DNA of 64,000 nucleotides from Streptosporangium sandarakinum (GTDB taxonomy: Bacteria; Actinomycetota; Actinomycetes; Streptosporangiales; Streptosporangiaceae), in the NCBI RefSeq assembly GCF_013409935.1, contig NZ_JACCCO010000001.1, positions 1,054,001 to 1,118,000 on the forward strand. The letters run 5' to 3'. Position 1 is the stretch's first letter, and every line of letters begins with the position of its first letter. Below, piece by piece: positions 50,356-59,327 of the stretch. The notes under the pieces were generated by a model, which was not told where the DNA came from, did not search any database, and was given only the letters and a program-made list of their open reading frames with translations. Position numbers and translations under genes: made by a program.

Positions 50356-51639
50356 ATGAGTTCCCCGAACGCCCGCGGCGCGGGCATCGCGTCCTTCGTC
50401 GGCACCTCCATCGAGTGGTACGACTTCTACATCTACGGCACCGCCTCCGCCCTGGTCTTCGGCAAGCTCTTCTTCCCCGAGGTCAACCCGGCCGCCGGGG
50501 TGATGGCCTCCTTCGCCACCTTCTGGGTCGGCTTCCTGGCCCGCCCGCTGGGCGGCGTGATCTTCGGCCACCTCGGCGACCGCATCGGCCGCAAGCGCAC
50601 CCTGGTGGCCACGCTGCTACTGATGGGCGGCGCGACCACGCTGGTGGGCGTGCTGCCCACCTACGCGACGGCCGGGGTGCTCGCCCCGATCCTGCTGGCC
50701 GGGCTGCGCCTGGTGCAGGGCGTCGCGGTCGGCGGCGAGTGGGGCGGCGCGGTGCTGATCGCCGCCGAACACGCCGGGCCGAAGCGGATCTTCTACGCGG
50801 CCTTCGCCCAGCAGGGCTCCCCCGCCGGGTCGATCCTCGCCACCGGCGTGTTCGCGCTGGTCAGCCTCCTGCCCGAGGAGAGCTTCATGTCGTACGGGTG
50901 GCGCATCCCGTTCCTGGCGTCGGCCGCGCTGCTGGTGATCGGCATGGTCATCCGGCTGCGGGTGGAGGAGTCCCCGGAGTTCGTGCGGATGCGCGAGCAG
51001 CGCGAGGTCGCCAAGCTGCCGGTCGTGGAGGTCTTCCGCTCGGCGTGGCCGCTGGTGCTGCTGGGCATCGGCGCCAGCGGCGTCGGCATCGCCTCCGCCT
51101 ACTTCACCAACACCTTCATCCTGTCGTGGGCCACCACCGATCTGGGCATCACCAAGAGCACCATGCTGAACGTGCTGCTCATCGTGTCGGTCGTGCAGTT
51201 CGTCACCCAGCCGCTGGGCGCGGTGCTCGGCCAGCGGATGGGCGCCGCCCGCTACATGCTGATCGCCTTCACGGCGCTGCTCGTCTGCACGCCGATCACG
51301 TTCTGGCTGGTGGGCACCGGCGACCCGGTGCTGGCCACGCTCGGCCTGGCGCTGAGCATCGTGTTCGGCGGCTCCTCCTACGCCGCGCTGGCCGGCTTCC
51401 TCGCCGAGGCGTTCCCGGCGCGGGTCCGCTACACCGGCATCTCGCTGGCCTACCAGCTCTGCGGCGCGCTGATCGGCGGCACCACCCCGATGATCGCCCA
51501 GGCGCTGCTCGGCTGGTCCGGCACGATCTGGACCGTCGTCGCGCAGTACCTCGTCATCATCCTGCTCACCATGGCCTGCGTCGCCGCGCTGCACCGCCGT
51601 TCGGCGGCCGCCGTGGAGCCGGTCCCGGCGAGCGTCTGA
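50356..51639 (+). CDS. MHS-family (metabolite:H+ symporter) MFS transporter
   Basis: 427 aa with about twelve helices. SFVGTSIEWYDFYIYGTASA and GHLGDRIGRKRTLVATLLLM are signatures of the ShiA/KgtP/ProP-like MHS subfamily, which imports organic acids or osmolytes. It begins 20 nt after the urease-like alpha gene, so it probably brings in the substrate. GGTGAT is the only, weak, ribosome-binding candidate before the ATG. Confidence 0.9.
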   Translation: MSSPNARGAGIASFVGTSIEWYDFYIYGTASALVFGKLFFPEVNPAAGVMASFATFWVGFLARPLGGVIFGHLGDRIGRKRTLVATLLLMGGATTLVGVLPTYATAGVLAPILLAGLRLVQGVAVGGEWGGAVLIAAEHAGPKRIFYAAFAQQGSPAGSILATGVFALVSLLPEESFMSYGWRIPFLASAALLVIGMVIRLRVEESPEFVRMREQREVAKLPVVEVFRSAWPLVLLGIGASGVGIASAYFTNTFILSWATTDLGITKSTMLNVLLIVSVVQFVTQPLGAVLGQRMGAARYMLIAFTALLVCTPITFWLVGTGDPVLATLGLALSIVFGGSSYAALAGFLAEAFPARVRYTGISLAYQLCGALIGGTTPMIAQALLGWSGTIWTVVAQYLVIILLTMACVAALHRRSAAAVEPVPASV

Positions 51640-51694
51640 GAAGAACAAGTCCGAGCACGCCCCCTTCGCGGAAGGGGCGGAGGGAAGGATCGTC

Positions 51695-53329
51695 ATGCGC
51701 CTGGACGCCCTGTTCGTCAACGGCCGGTTCGCCACGCTGGACCCCGGCCGGCCCGAGGCCACCCGGCTGGGGGTGTTCGGCGGCCGGGTGGCCGGCCTGG
51801 ACGAGGAGCTGGACGGGGTCACCGCCGACGTGGTGGTGGACCTCGGCGGCGCCCGGGTGGTGCCGGGCTTCAACGACGCCCACCACCACCTGAGCATGCG
51901 CGGGCAGCAACTGCGCCAGCTCGACCTGCGGGCCGGCCGGGTCTCCTCGCTGGAGGAGCTGTACGCCAAGGTCGCCGAGCGGGCGGCCGGCCTGCCGCCG
52001 GACGCGTGGGTGCGCGGCGCCGGCTACGACCAGAACAAGCTGGGCGGGCAGCACCCCACCCGCGAGGCCCTCGACCGGGCCGCGGGCGGGCGCCCGGTCT
52101 GGCTGCAGCACGTCTCGGCGCACATGGGCGTCGCCAGCACCGCGGCGTTCGCCCTGATGGGGTTCTCCCGGCTGGAGGACGTCCCGGAGGTCCCCGGTGG
52201 CACGGTCGGCCGCGACGCGGCGGGCCTGCCGGACGGCCTGCTCACCGAGCAGGCCCAGGACCTCGCCCTCCGGGTGCTGCGGCCGGTCCCCCACGACGAC
52301 TACGTCGAGGGCATCGCGCTCGCCAGCCGGGTGGCCGCCGCCGAGGGCCTGACCAGCTTCACCGAGCCGGGCGTGGGCCGCGGCCTGGCCGGCAACGGCG
52401 CCCGGGACGTGGCCGCCTTCCAGGAGGCCGTACGGCGCGGCCTGCTGTTGCAGCGCGCCACCCTCATGCCGGGCTCGCCCAACCTGCACGAGGTGGGGCC
52501 GGACGGGTTCGGGCTGGACCTCGGGATCGGCACCGGGTTCGGGGACGAGCGGCTGCGGATCGGCCCCGTCAAGCTGTTCTCCGACGGCTCGCTGATCGGC
52601 AGGACCGCCGCCATGTGCTGCGACTACCAGGGCGAGCCGGGCAACCGGGGGCTGCTGCAGGAGGAGGCCGAGGCACTGCGCGCGTTCGTCCTGCGTGCCC
52701 ACGCCTCCGGCTGGCAGATCGCCGCGCACGCCATCGGCGATCACGCGGTGGAGGTGATCCTGGACGCCTACGAGGAGGCCCAGGCCGCGCACCCGCGGCC
52801 CGGGATCCGCCACCGGATCGAGCACTGCGCGGTCACCAGCGAGGCGCAGGTGGCCAGGATCGCCCGGCTGGGCGTGGTCCCGGTCCCGCAGGCCCGGTTC
52901 ATCTCCGAGCTGGGCGACGGCATGCTCGCCGCGCTGGGCCCGGAACGCTCGCGCGGCTGCTACCGGCAGCGCTCGTTCCTCGACGCGGGGATCACGCTGC
53001 CCGGCAGCTCCGACTGCCCGGTGGCCGACGGCGCGCCGCTGCTCGGCATCCACGACCTCGTCAACCAGCGGACCGCGTCCGGGGCCCCGTTCAACCCGGA
53101 CGAGGCGCTGACCGTCACGCAGGCGTTGCGCGCCTACACGGTCGGCTCGGCGTACGCGGCGCACGAGGAGCACCGCAAGGGCACCCTCGCCCGGGGCATG
53201 CTCGCCGACTTCGCCGTGCTGTCGGACGACCTGCTCGCGGTGCCCGCCGAGCACATCCGCGACCTAACGGTGCTGGCCACCGCGGTGGGTGGCGTCCTGG
53301 TCCACGACGCGGCGGGGTTCGCCCGCTGA
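51695..53329 (+). CDS. YtcJ-like amidohydrolase (Amidohydro_3 family)
   Basis: 544 aa. Metal motif FNDAHHHLSMRG, the KLFSDGSLIGRTAAM segment with the bridging Lys, HAIGDHAVEVILDAYE, RIEHC and SSDCPV are all as in the YtcJ/ExoenzymeS-regulator group. Substrates are usually unknown cyclic or linear amides. GGAAGG lies upstream of the ATG at 51695. It follows the transporter by 55 nt, completing a four-gene operon with the urease-like pair. Confidence 0.88.
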   Translation: MRLDALFVNGRFATLDPGRPEATRLGVFGGRVAGLDEELDGVTADVVVDLGGARVVPGFNDAHHHLSMRGQQLRQLDLRAGRVSSLEELYAKVAERAAGLPPDAWVRGAGYDQNKLGGQHPTREALDRAAGGRPVWLQHVSAHMGVASTAAFALMGFSRLEDVPEVPGGTVGRDAAGLPDGLLTEQAQDLALRVLRPVPHDDYVEGIALASRVAAAEGLTSFTEPGVGRGLAGNGARDVAAFQEAVRRGLLLQRATLMPGSPNLHEVGPDGFGLDLGIGTGFGDERLRIGPVKLFSDGSLIGRTAAMCCDYQGEPGNRGLLQEEAEALRAFVLRAHASGWQIAAHAIGDHAVEVILDAYEEAQAAHPRPGIRHRIEHCAVTSEAQVARIARLGVVPVPQARFISELGDGMLAALGPERSRGCYRQRSFLDAGITLPGSSDCPVADGAPLLGIHDLVNQRTASGAPFNPDEALTVTQALRAYTVGSAYAAHEEHRKGTLARGMLADFAVLSDDLLAVPAEHIRDLTVLATAVGGVLVHDAAGFAR

Positions 53330-53879
53330 CGCCGTCCCCTCCGGACCGCCGCGCCACCCCCCGTGACGCGGCGGTCCCCCGCCGCCCGCGCCTTTCCCCG
53401 CGGCGCGGGTGGTCCCGCGCCGCCGGACAGGTCGCGCCGGTCGGCGGGCCCGAGCGGGACGCCCGTTCCCGCGATCCGGCCGCCCCCGCGGACCGGATCA
53501 CGGCTTCCCACCGCCAGAGGCGGCGCGGGCGTCCCGTCGCACCGGAGCCGGCCGGGCCCTCCCCCGAGCCCTGGGCCCGGCGCGGGTGGCGCGAGAATCG
53601 GCCACCCGGAATCCCGCCGCGTCAGACCACGTCAGGGGCCTTCCAGCCCCTCGTCCCCCCCGCTGACCCGGCGGTTTCGGCTCTCCGGTTGTGAGAACAG
53701 TAGAGCGGCGCCCCCGCGGGTGAGCCGGGGTTCACGCGCAGCGCGGTCAGCGGCGCGTAGTTGTCGCCGTACGGAGGGTGCCGGCGCGACGAGCGGCACC
53801 CGGGAGGCGACGAACGGTCGCCGGAGACCTCACGAGGCCCGTCCGCACCATGAGACACATGAGTATCGGGGCCCGGGAC
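53330..53879. other. 550-nt gap with no supported gene
   Basis: Between convergent amidohydrolase and LytTR regulator genes. Open frames exist on both strands but none has a ribosome binding site or recognisable family. The right half (53690-53880) is slightly less GC-rich. No transposon remnant is recognised. Confidence 0.5.
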
Positions 53880-54653
53880 TCATGATCCGCCGGCCGCGCC
53901 GGAGGTCACCGGCCGATCCTGGAACTGGCGGACGAGCCGCTCGCGGACCTGCCGGGTGTGGCGGCGGCTGACCGGCAGGGTCTCCTCGCCCACCTGGAGC
54001 ACCACCCGGCCGCCGTCGAAGCGCAGCTCGCTGACGTGCCGCGCCGACACCAGCGTGCTGCGGTGGACGCGGATGAAGCCGGAGGCGGCCCAGCGCCGCT
54101 CCAGCGCGGCCAGCGACATCCGTACGAGGTAGGCGCCGTCCACGGTGTGCAGCCGGACGTAGTCGCCCTTGGCCTCGGCGAACCGGACGGTCTGCCGGGC
54201 GACGAACCTGGTCCGCCCGCCCAGCTCGACCGGGATGACGTCCTCGGCGTGCGGCTCCCCCTGGGGCGACGGCGAGGACGCGGCGGACTCCAGGCGGCGC
54301 ACGGCCTCGGCCAGCCGGTCGGCCCGCACCGGCTTGAGGAGGTAGTCGACCGCCTCCACCTCGAACGCCTGGAGCGCGCAGTCCTCGTGGGCGGTGACGA
54401 ACACCAGGCGGGGCGGGTTGGGGAAGGCGCCGATGAGCCGGGCCAGGTCGAAGCCGCCGAGACCGGGCATCCGGACGTCGAGGAACACCCCGTCGAGCCG
54501 TTCCCCGGAGCCGACCATCTGCACCATGTCCTGGAGCGCGGTGACCCCGCCCTCGGCGGTGGAGACGCGCTCGATGCGGGGGTCCTGGCGCAGGAGGTGG
54601 GCCAGCTCCTCCAGCGCGGGGACCTCGTCGTCGACGGCCAGGACTCGCAGCAT
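53880..54653 (-). CDS. LytTR-family response regulator
   Basis: 257 aa. Receiver domain: LRVLAVDDEVPALEEL, phospho-acceptor Asp in DGVFLDVRMPGLGG, Lys in YLLKPV. LytTR DNA-binding domain: ETVRF-like FAEAKGDYVRLHTVDGAYLV, and FIRVHRSTLVSARHVSEL. ATG at revcomp 54651-54653 begins the conserved core; an ATG at 54695 would add 14 residues. Forms a pair with the upstream sensor kinase. Confidence 0.93.
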   Translation of the reverse strand: MLRVLAVDDEVPALEELAHLLRQDPRIERVSTAEGGVTALQDMVQMVGSGERLDGVFLDVRMPGLGGFDLARLIGAFPNPPRLVFVTAHEDCALQAFEVEAVDYLLKPVRADRLAEAVRRLESAASSPSPQGEPHAEDVIPVELGGRTRFVARQTVRFAEAKGDYVRLHTVDGAYLVRMSLAALERRWAASGFIRVHRSTLVSARHVSELRFDGGRVVLQVGEETLPVSRRHTRQVRERLVRQFQDRPVTSGAAGGS

Positions 54654-54746
54654 GCCCCCACGCTGCTCCGGAACCGCGCTCACCGCAAGAGACATGTCAA
54701 CTTTAGGTAATGCTATGACTACAAATAGCTATTGGAGGAGAGGGGC

Positions 54747-55940
54747 TCAGAGGAGGAGCTTGGGGACGCGCAGCCGGACGGTCGTCCCCACGCCCGGCGC
54801 GGTCTCCAGGACCAGCCCGTACTCCTCACCGTAGATGCGGCGGAGCCGCACGTCCACGTTGGACAGGCCGATGCCGCCCCCGTCCCTCCGGTCGCCCGGT
54901 TCGGCGCCCAGGAGCGTCCTGGCGCGCTCCGGGTCCATCCCGAGGCCGTCGTCTGCCACGCTGATGTGGGCCTCGGGCCCGGCGTCCACGGCCACCACCC
55001 GCACCCGCCCCGCGCCGCCGCACAGGGCGGTGCCGTGCTTGATGGCGTTCTCCACCAGCGGCTGCACGCACAGGAACGGGACCGGCACCGACAGCACCTC
55101 GGGGGCGACCTCGACGGTGAAGCGGAGCCGGTCGCCGAACCTGGCGTGTTCCAGCTGCAGGTAGCGGTCCACGCAGTGCAGTTCGTCGGCCAGGGTGGTG
55201 AGGTCGCCGCCGCTGCGCAGCGCGTACCGGGTGAAGTCGGCGAAGTCGACCAGCAGCTCACGGGCGTGCTCGGGGTCGGTGCGCACGAACGAGGCGATGG
55301 TGGTCAGGCAGTTGTAGACGAAGTGCGGGGAGATCTGCGCGCGCAGCGCCCGGGTCTCCGCCTCCGTCGCGCGCCGCCTGGAGGCGTCCAGCTCGGCCAG
55401 CTCCAACTGGCCGGAGACCCAGCGGGCCAGCTCGGCGACGGTCCGGGCCAGCGGCTCGCCGGCCTCGGCGCCGTAGGCGGCCAGCGCACCCACCGCCCGG
55501 CCGTCCACCGTCAGCGGCGCGACCGCCGCTCCCCGTACGGCGCAGCCCGGCGTGCCGCAGGCCGCGGCGTCCCCCGCCACGGTGAGCGGGCGGCCCGCGG
55601 CGAGCGCGGCGCGGGCGTGCCGGACCGCGTGGCCGCGGTGGCAGCCGGCCGGGCCGTCCCAGGCGAGGACCTCCTCGGTGTCGGTCACCGCGACGGCGTC
55701 GGCGCCCAGCAGGGCGCGCAGGTGGTGGACGGCCTCGCGGGCGGAGCCGCGGTTCAGGCCGGTCCGCAGCGACGGGGCCGCCCGGGCCGCGACGTGCAGG
55801 GTGGCGAAGGTGGCCTCAGCCGCCTCGGTCGCCTCTTCCGGTGGCCCCTGCGGCTTCCGGTGGGCGGCCGCCCACCGGGACAGGACGAACCCGAGGAGCA
55901 CACTGGCGGCGCACAGGAGCGCCCAGCCGCTGGTCGACAT
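54747..55940 (-). CDS. LytS-like sensor histidine kinase
   Basis: 397 aa: one N-terminal transmembrane helix (WALLCAASVLLGFVLSRWAA), a GAF-like domain with Cys residues (CHRGHAVRH, ACGTPGCAVRG), a His_kinase domain with LRAQISPHFVYNCLTTIASF (phospho-His) and a HATPase domain (PLVENAIKHG, DDGLGMDP, GIGLSNVDVRLR). The start ATG has TACGGT 7 nt upstream, likely leaderless. Target genes are unknown. Confidence 0.92.
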   Translation of the reverse strand: MSTSGWALLCAASVLLGFVLSRWAAAHRKPQGPPEEATEAAEATFATLHVAARAAPSLRTGLNRGSAREAVHHLRALLGADAVAVTDTEEVLAWDGPAGCHRGHAVRHARAALAAGRPLTVAGDAAACGTPGCAVRGAAVAPLTVDGRAVGALAAYGAEAGEPLARTVAELARWVSGQLELAELDASRRRATEAETRALRAQISPHFVYNCLTTIASFVRTDPEHARELLVDFADFTRYALRSGGDLTTLADELHCVDRYLQLEHARFGDRLRFTVEVAPEVLSVPVPFLCVQPLVENAIKHGTALCGGAGRVRVVAVDAGPEAHISVADDGLGMDPERARTLLGAEPGDRRDGGGIGLSNVDVRLRRIYGEEYGLVLETAPGVGTTVRLRVPKLLL

Positions 55941-55947
55941 GGCGCAA

Positions 55948-55953
55948 ACCGTA
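55948..55953 (-). promoter_or_regulatory. -10 element of the sensor kinase gene
   Basis: TACGGT on the minus strand, 7 nt before the ATG; a TTG-containing -35 lies about 17 nt further upstream. Confidence 0.4.
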
Positions 55954-55989
55954 GTCAAACCATTACGGCCCAACACGGGAAAACCCGGA

Positions 55990-56613
55990 TCAGGGCGGGC
56001 CTTCGCCTGGTTCCTCCTGATACGAGTAGCGCTGCTCGCTCCAGGGATCGGCGACGTTGTGGTAGCCGCGGTCCTCCCAGAAGCCGCGCCGGTCCTCGAC
56101 CATGTACTCCACGGCCCGCACCCACTTGACGCTCTTCCACGCGTACAGGTGGGGGACGACCAGCCGGACCGGGAAGCCGCGCTCGGGGGAGAGGGGTGTG
56201 CCGTCCAGTTCCAGCGCGAAGATCGTGTGGTCGCGGGTGAAATCGGCCATCCGCACATTGGCGCTGTAGCCGTACTCGGCCCAGATCATCACGTGCCTGG
56301 CCTCGGGCGCCGGCGGGGCCAGCTCCATCAGCGTCGTGGCGGCCACCCCGCCCCACTCGTTGCCCATGATCGAGAACTTGGTGACGCAGTGGAAGTCGGC
56401 GAGGACCGTGCTGCGGGACAGCTCGGAGAACTGCGGCCAGGTGAACCGGTGCTGCCCGCCGGAGGCCGTCGCCCCCATGACCTGGAACTCCCACGTCGCC
56501 GGGCGGAACGTCGGCACCCTGCCGTAGTGGATCACCGGTCGGCCCCGGGGGACGTACTGTCCCGGAGGCAGGCGAGGTTCCTCCCGTGGAGGTTCGGACT
56601 GCTCCACCATCAT
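55990..56613 (-). CDS. sulfite-oxidase-fold molybdopterin protein
   Basis: 207 aa matching the oxidoreductase molybdopterin domain of the YedY/sulfite oxidase superfamily. DFHCVTKFSIMGNEWGGV carries the molybdenum-ligand Cys and the conserved W-x-G-V, and GFPVRLVVPHLYAWKSVKWV is a further hallmark. There is no signal peptide, so it looks cytoplasmic, and no heme partner is nearby. Substrate unknown. The double ATG at 56608-56613 has GGAAGG 8 nt before the first. Confidence 0.88.
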   Translation of the reverse strand: MMVEQSEPPREEPRLPPGQYVPRGRPVIHYGRVPTFRPATWEFQVMGATASGGQHRFTWPQFSELSRSTVLADFHCVTKFSIMGNEWGGVAATTLMELAPPAPEARHVMIWAEYGYSANVRMADFTRDHTIFALELDGTPLSPERGFPVRLVVPHLYAWKSVKWVRAVEYMVEDRRGFWEDRGYHNVADPWSEQRYSYQEEPGEGPP

Positions 56614-56855
56614 TCCCCTCGCCTTCCCCGACGGCACGGGGTAATCCTGCCACCGCGACTCCGGCGCCGTTCCGGTGCCCCCTCCCGCCGCTCACGGCGC
56701 GGGCCGGCCGCCGGGGCACGGGGCGGCGGCTCACTGGGCGGAGCGGCGTGGTTCGCGGGCGGTCGGCGTGGTCGCGGGCGGGCCGCGGTTCGCGGGCCGT
56801 CGGCGGCTCATAGGGCGTCGGCGGATCACGGGGTGGACCGGCGCCGGCCGTGCGC
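56614..56855. other. gap between molybdopterin protein and aro leader
   Basis: Noncoding, with degenerate direct repeats of the form GCGGTTCGCGGGC and GTCGGCGG (about 56745-56830). It leads into the promoter of the aromatic leader peptide. Confidence 0.5.
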
Positions 56856-56861
56856 TAGTAT
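56833..56861 (+). promoter_or_regulatory. promoter of the DAHP synthase leader
   Basis: GTGGAC (56833-56838) and TAGTAT (56856-56861) are separated by 17 nt. Transcription would start at or next to the leader-peptide ATG (56870). Confidence 0.5.
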
Positions 56862-56869
56862 TGCCCGCG

Positions 56870-56944
56870 ATGCGTACCGCGTTCTGGTTTTGGTATGGCG
56901 ACGGACCCGTAGGTCGGACCGATCGCCACCGGATGCTGCGCTGA
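56870..56944 (+). CDS. aromatic leader peptide (attenuator) ahead of DAHP synthase
   Basis: A 24-residue peptide, MRTAFWFWYGDGPVGRTDRH then RMLR. Codons 5-9 are Phe-Trp-Phe-Trp-Tyr, and two use TTT and TAT, codons that are rare here. A stop at 56942-56944 is followed 16 nt later by a strong terminator, then the DAHP synthase gene. This is the architecture of a ribosome-mediated attenuator sensing aromatic amino acids. Confidence 0.85.
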   Translation: MRTAFWFWYGDGPVGRTDRHRMLR

Positions 56945-56958
56945 CATCCAGGCGAACG

Positions 56959-56998
56959 AAGGCCCCGGGTCCACCAAGGACCCGGGGCCTTTCGCTTT
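56959..56998 (+). terminator. attenuator terminator
   Basis: GGCCCCGGGTCC (56961-56972) pairs perfectly with GGACCCGGGGCC (56978-56989) around a 5-nt loop, extended by AA/TT pairs and followed by TTTCGCTTT. GGACCCG within the leader ORF (56903-56909) is complementary to the 5' arm (56966-56972), giving a competing structure. Confidence 0.85.
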
Positions 56999-57057
56999 CC
57001 CCGGGGCCCTTCGGAGGATCTCCCGCCGGTCTTCGGCGAACTTCCCCAAGGAGAGAC

Positions 57058-58095
57058 ATGGTCATCGTCATGAGCCCCGGCGCGACCCCCTCGGACGTCG
57101 AGGCGATCGTGGAGATCATCGGCACGACCGGCGGCGAGGCGTTCGTCAGCCGGGGCGTGAACCGCACGATCATCGGCCTGGTGGGCGACGTCGCCCGGTT
57201 CGAGGCCCTCGACCTGCGCGCCATGCCCGGGGTGGCTGACGTGATGCGGGTGAGCACGCCGTACAAGCTGGTCAGCCGGGAGAACCACCCCGAGCGGTCC
57301 ACGGTCCGGGTCGGCGGCGTGCCCATCGGGCCCGGCACGGTGACCCTCATCGCCGGGCCGTGCGCGGTGGAGACGCCCGAACAGACCCTCCAGGCCGCCG
57401 AGATGGCGAAGGCGGCGGGCGCGACCCTGCTGCGGGGCGGCGCCTACAAGCCCCGCACCTCCCCCTACGCCTTCCAGGGCCTCGGTGAGGCGGGCCTGCG
57501 CATCCTGGCCGACGTGCGTGAGGAAACGGGCCTGCCGGTGGTGACCGAGGTCGTCGACGCCCACGACGTCGAGCTGGTCGCCTCCTACGCCGACATGCTC
57601 CAGGTCGGCACCCGCAACGCGCAGAACTTCGCCCTGCTGCAGGCGGTCGGCGGGTCGGGCAGGCCGGTCATGCTCAAGCGCGGTATGAACGCCACCATCG
57701 AGGAGTGGCTGATGGCGGCCGAGTACATCGCCCAGCGCGGCAACCTGGACGTCGTGCTGTGCGAGCGCGGGATCCGCACGTTCGAGACCGCCACCCGCAA
57801 CACCCTGGACGTCTCGGCCGTGCCGGTCGCCCAGCGCCTGTCGCACCTGCCGGTGATCGTCGATCCGTCCCACTCCGGCGGCCGGCACGACCTGGTGCTC
57901 CCTCTCACCCGCGCCGCCGTCGCGGTCGGCGCCGACGGTGTGATCGTCGACGTCCACCCGCACCCGGAGCAGGCACTCTGCGACGGACCCCAGGCGCTGG
58001 TGGACGGCGACCTCGCCGAACTGGCCGACGTCATGCGGCGGTTCCCGGCGCTGCTGGGCAAGACGGCCGCCGGCGAGCTGCTGACGCCCGCCTGA
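57058..58095 (+). CDS. 3-deoxy-7-phosphoheptulonate (DAHP) synthase, type I-beta
   Basis: First step of the shikimate pathway, from phosphoenolpyruvate and erythrose 4-phosphate. 345 aa: an N-terminal ferredoxin-like regulatory domain (MVIVMSPGATPSDVEAIVEI) as in Thermotoga-type enzymes, then the barrel with LIAGPCAVETPEQ, GGAYKPRTSPYAFQG, MLKRGMNATIEEWL and VDPSHSGGRHDLV. AAGGAG lies 5 nt before the ATG. Predicted to be controlled both by the leader attenuator and by feedback on the N-terminal domain. Confidence 0.95.
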   Translation: MVIVMSPGATPSDVEAIVEIIGTTGGEAFVSRGVNRTIIGLVGDVARFEALDLRAMPGVADVMRVSTPYKLVSRENHPERSTVRVGGVPIGPGTVTLIAGPCAVETPEQTLQAAEMAKAAGATLLRGGAYKPRTSPYAFQGLGEAGLRILADVREETGLPVVTEVVDAHDVELVASYADMLQVGTRNAQNFALLQAVGGSGRPVMLKRGMNATIEEWLMAAEYIAQRGNLDVVLCERGIRTFETATRNTLDVSAVPVAQRLSHLPVIVDPSHSGGRHDLVLPLTRAAVAVGADGVIVDVHPHPEQALCDGPQALVDGDLAELADVMRRFPALLGKTAAGELLTPA

Positions 58096-58124
58096 CACCC
58101 GCTCCCGCGCCCCGCCGGACCGGC

Positions 58125-59327
58125 TCAGTCCTCGATCTTGTACTCCTGGAGGGAGCCGGCGAGCTGTACGGCGAGCTCCTCGGCGTCGAGCCGCCGCTCG
58201 ATCTGCTTCAGGTCGGCGATCTTCGCGGCGGTCTCGGCCCGGCGGGGCGCCAGGAGGGTGCAGCAGTCCTCGTCGGGGAGCTCGGAGATCTCCAGGGTGC
58301 CGATGCGCCGGGCCTCGGCCATGATCTCCGTCTTGTCCAGGCCGATGAGCGGGCGCAGGATCGGCATGTCCACCGCGTCGTCCTGGGCGGTGATGTTCTG
58401 CAGGGTCTGCGAGGAGACCTGGCCGAGGGAGTCGCCGGTGATCAGCGCTCCGGCGCGGAGCCGGCGGGCGACCTCCTCGCCCGTCTTGAGCATCAGGCGC
58501 CGCTGGGCGATGACCGCCAGGCGGTCCTGCCCGGACGCCTTGATCGACTGCTGGGCCTTGCCGAACGGCACCACCCACAGCCGGGACCTGCCCTGGAACC
58601 TGTCCAGCGCCCGCACCAGCGCGTACGCCTTGTAGATCGACTCCGACGTGGTGAACGGGATGCCGGAGAAGTGCAGGAAATCGACCCGCAGGCCGCGGCG
58701 CATCATCCGGTAGGCCGCGACGGGCGAGTCGATGCCGCCGGACATCAGGACCAGGCCGCGACCGCTGACGCCGACCGGCAGGCCGCCCTGGCCGGGCAGA
58801 CCGCCGGTGAAGACGAACACCTCGTCGCGGTCGACCTCGATGGAGACCACCAGGCCGGGGTTCTTCAGGTCGACCGGAAGGCCGTAGATGTCGTTGATCT
58901 CCCCGCCGACCGTGCGGTCGAGCTGCATGGACGTCAGCGGGAAGCGCTTGTCGCGGCGACGGGAGCGGACGGCGAAGGAGACGCCGCGCCTGACGTCCTC
59001 CCGGTCGGCCAGCAGCTCGATCGCCGCCTTGGTCACCGCGCCGGGGTCCTTCTCCACCCGCCATGCCCGGTGGACCCAGACCAGGCCGGGGACGCAGGCG
59101 ACCCGCCGGGCCACCTCGTCGGCGACCTCGACGCCGGTGCCGTCCGGCAGGAAGATCGCGATGACGCCGTGTCGCTGGCGCACGTCCAGCTTCAGGCCGA
59201 AGCCCTTCAGCGCCGCCTTGATGTTGGACTGAAGCTGCCGCTCGAAAAGCTCGCGGTTGTCCCCCTTGAGGACGACCTCGCCCAATTTGAGCAGCACGCA
59301 GGGCTCGCCCAAGGCGGACATGGTCAT
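58125..59327 (-). CDS. thiI: tRNA 4-thiouridine synthase ThiI
   Basis: 400 aa: N-terminal ferredoxin-like and THUMP domains (LLKLGEVVLKGDNRELFERQ), then a PP-loop ATPase domain (VLMSGGIDSPVAAYRMMRRG). It thiolates U8 of tRNA and can supply sulfur to thiazole synthesis. The C-terminal rhodanese domain of E. coli ThiI is absent, as in many bacteria. ATG at revcomp 59325-59327 has GGAGG 7 nt upstream. Confidence 0.93.
   Translation of the reverse strand: MTMSALGEPCVLLKLGEVVLKGDNRELFERQLQSNIKAALKGFGLKLDVRQRHGVIAIFLPDGTGVEVADEVARRVACVPGLVWVHRAWRVEKDPGAVTKAAIELLADREDVRRGVSFAVRSRRRDKRFPLTSMQLDRTVGGEINDIYGLPVDLKNPGLVVSIEVDRDEVFVFTGGLPGQGGLPVGVSGRGLVLMSGGIDSPVAAYRMMRRGLRVDFLHFSGIPFTTSESIYKAYALVRALDRFQGRSRLWVVPFGKAQQSIKASGQDRLAVIAQRRLMLKTGEEVARRLRAGALITGDSLGQVSSQTLQNITAQDDAVDMPILRPLIGLDKTEIMAEARRIGTLEISELPDEDCCTLLAPRRAETAAKIADLKQIERRLDAEELAVQLAGSLQEYKIED

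Noticed and set aside
53622-53858. 78-residue minus-strand frame (MSHGADGPREVSGD...)
   Set aside because: No ribosome site or family. Kept as noncoding, though a small species-specific gene cannot be excluded.
53363-53971. Plus-strand 202-residue frame after the amidohydrolase
   Set aside because: Arg/Pro/Ala-rich with no motif and it overlaps the LytTR gene end; typical of GC-rich noncoding sequence.
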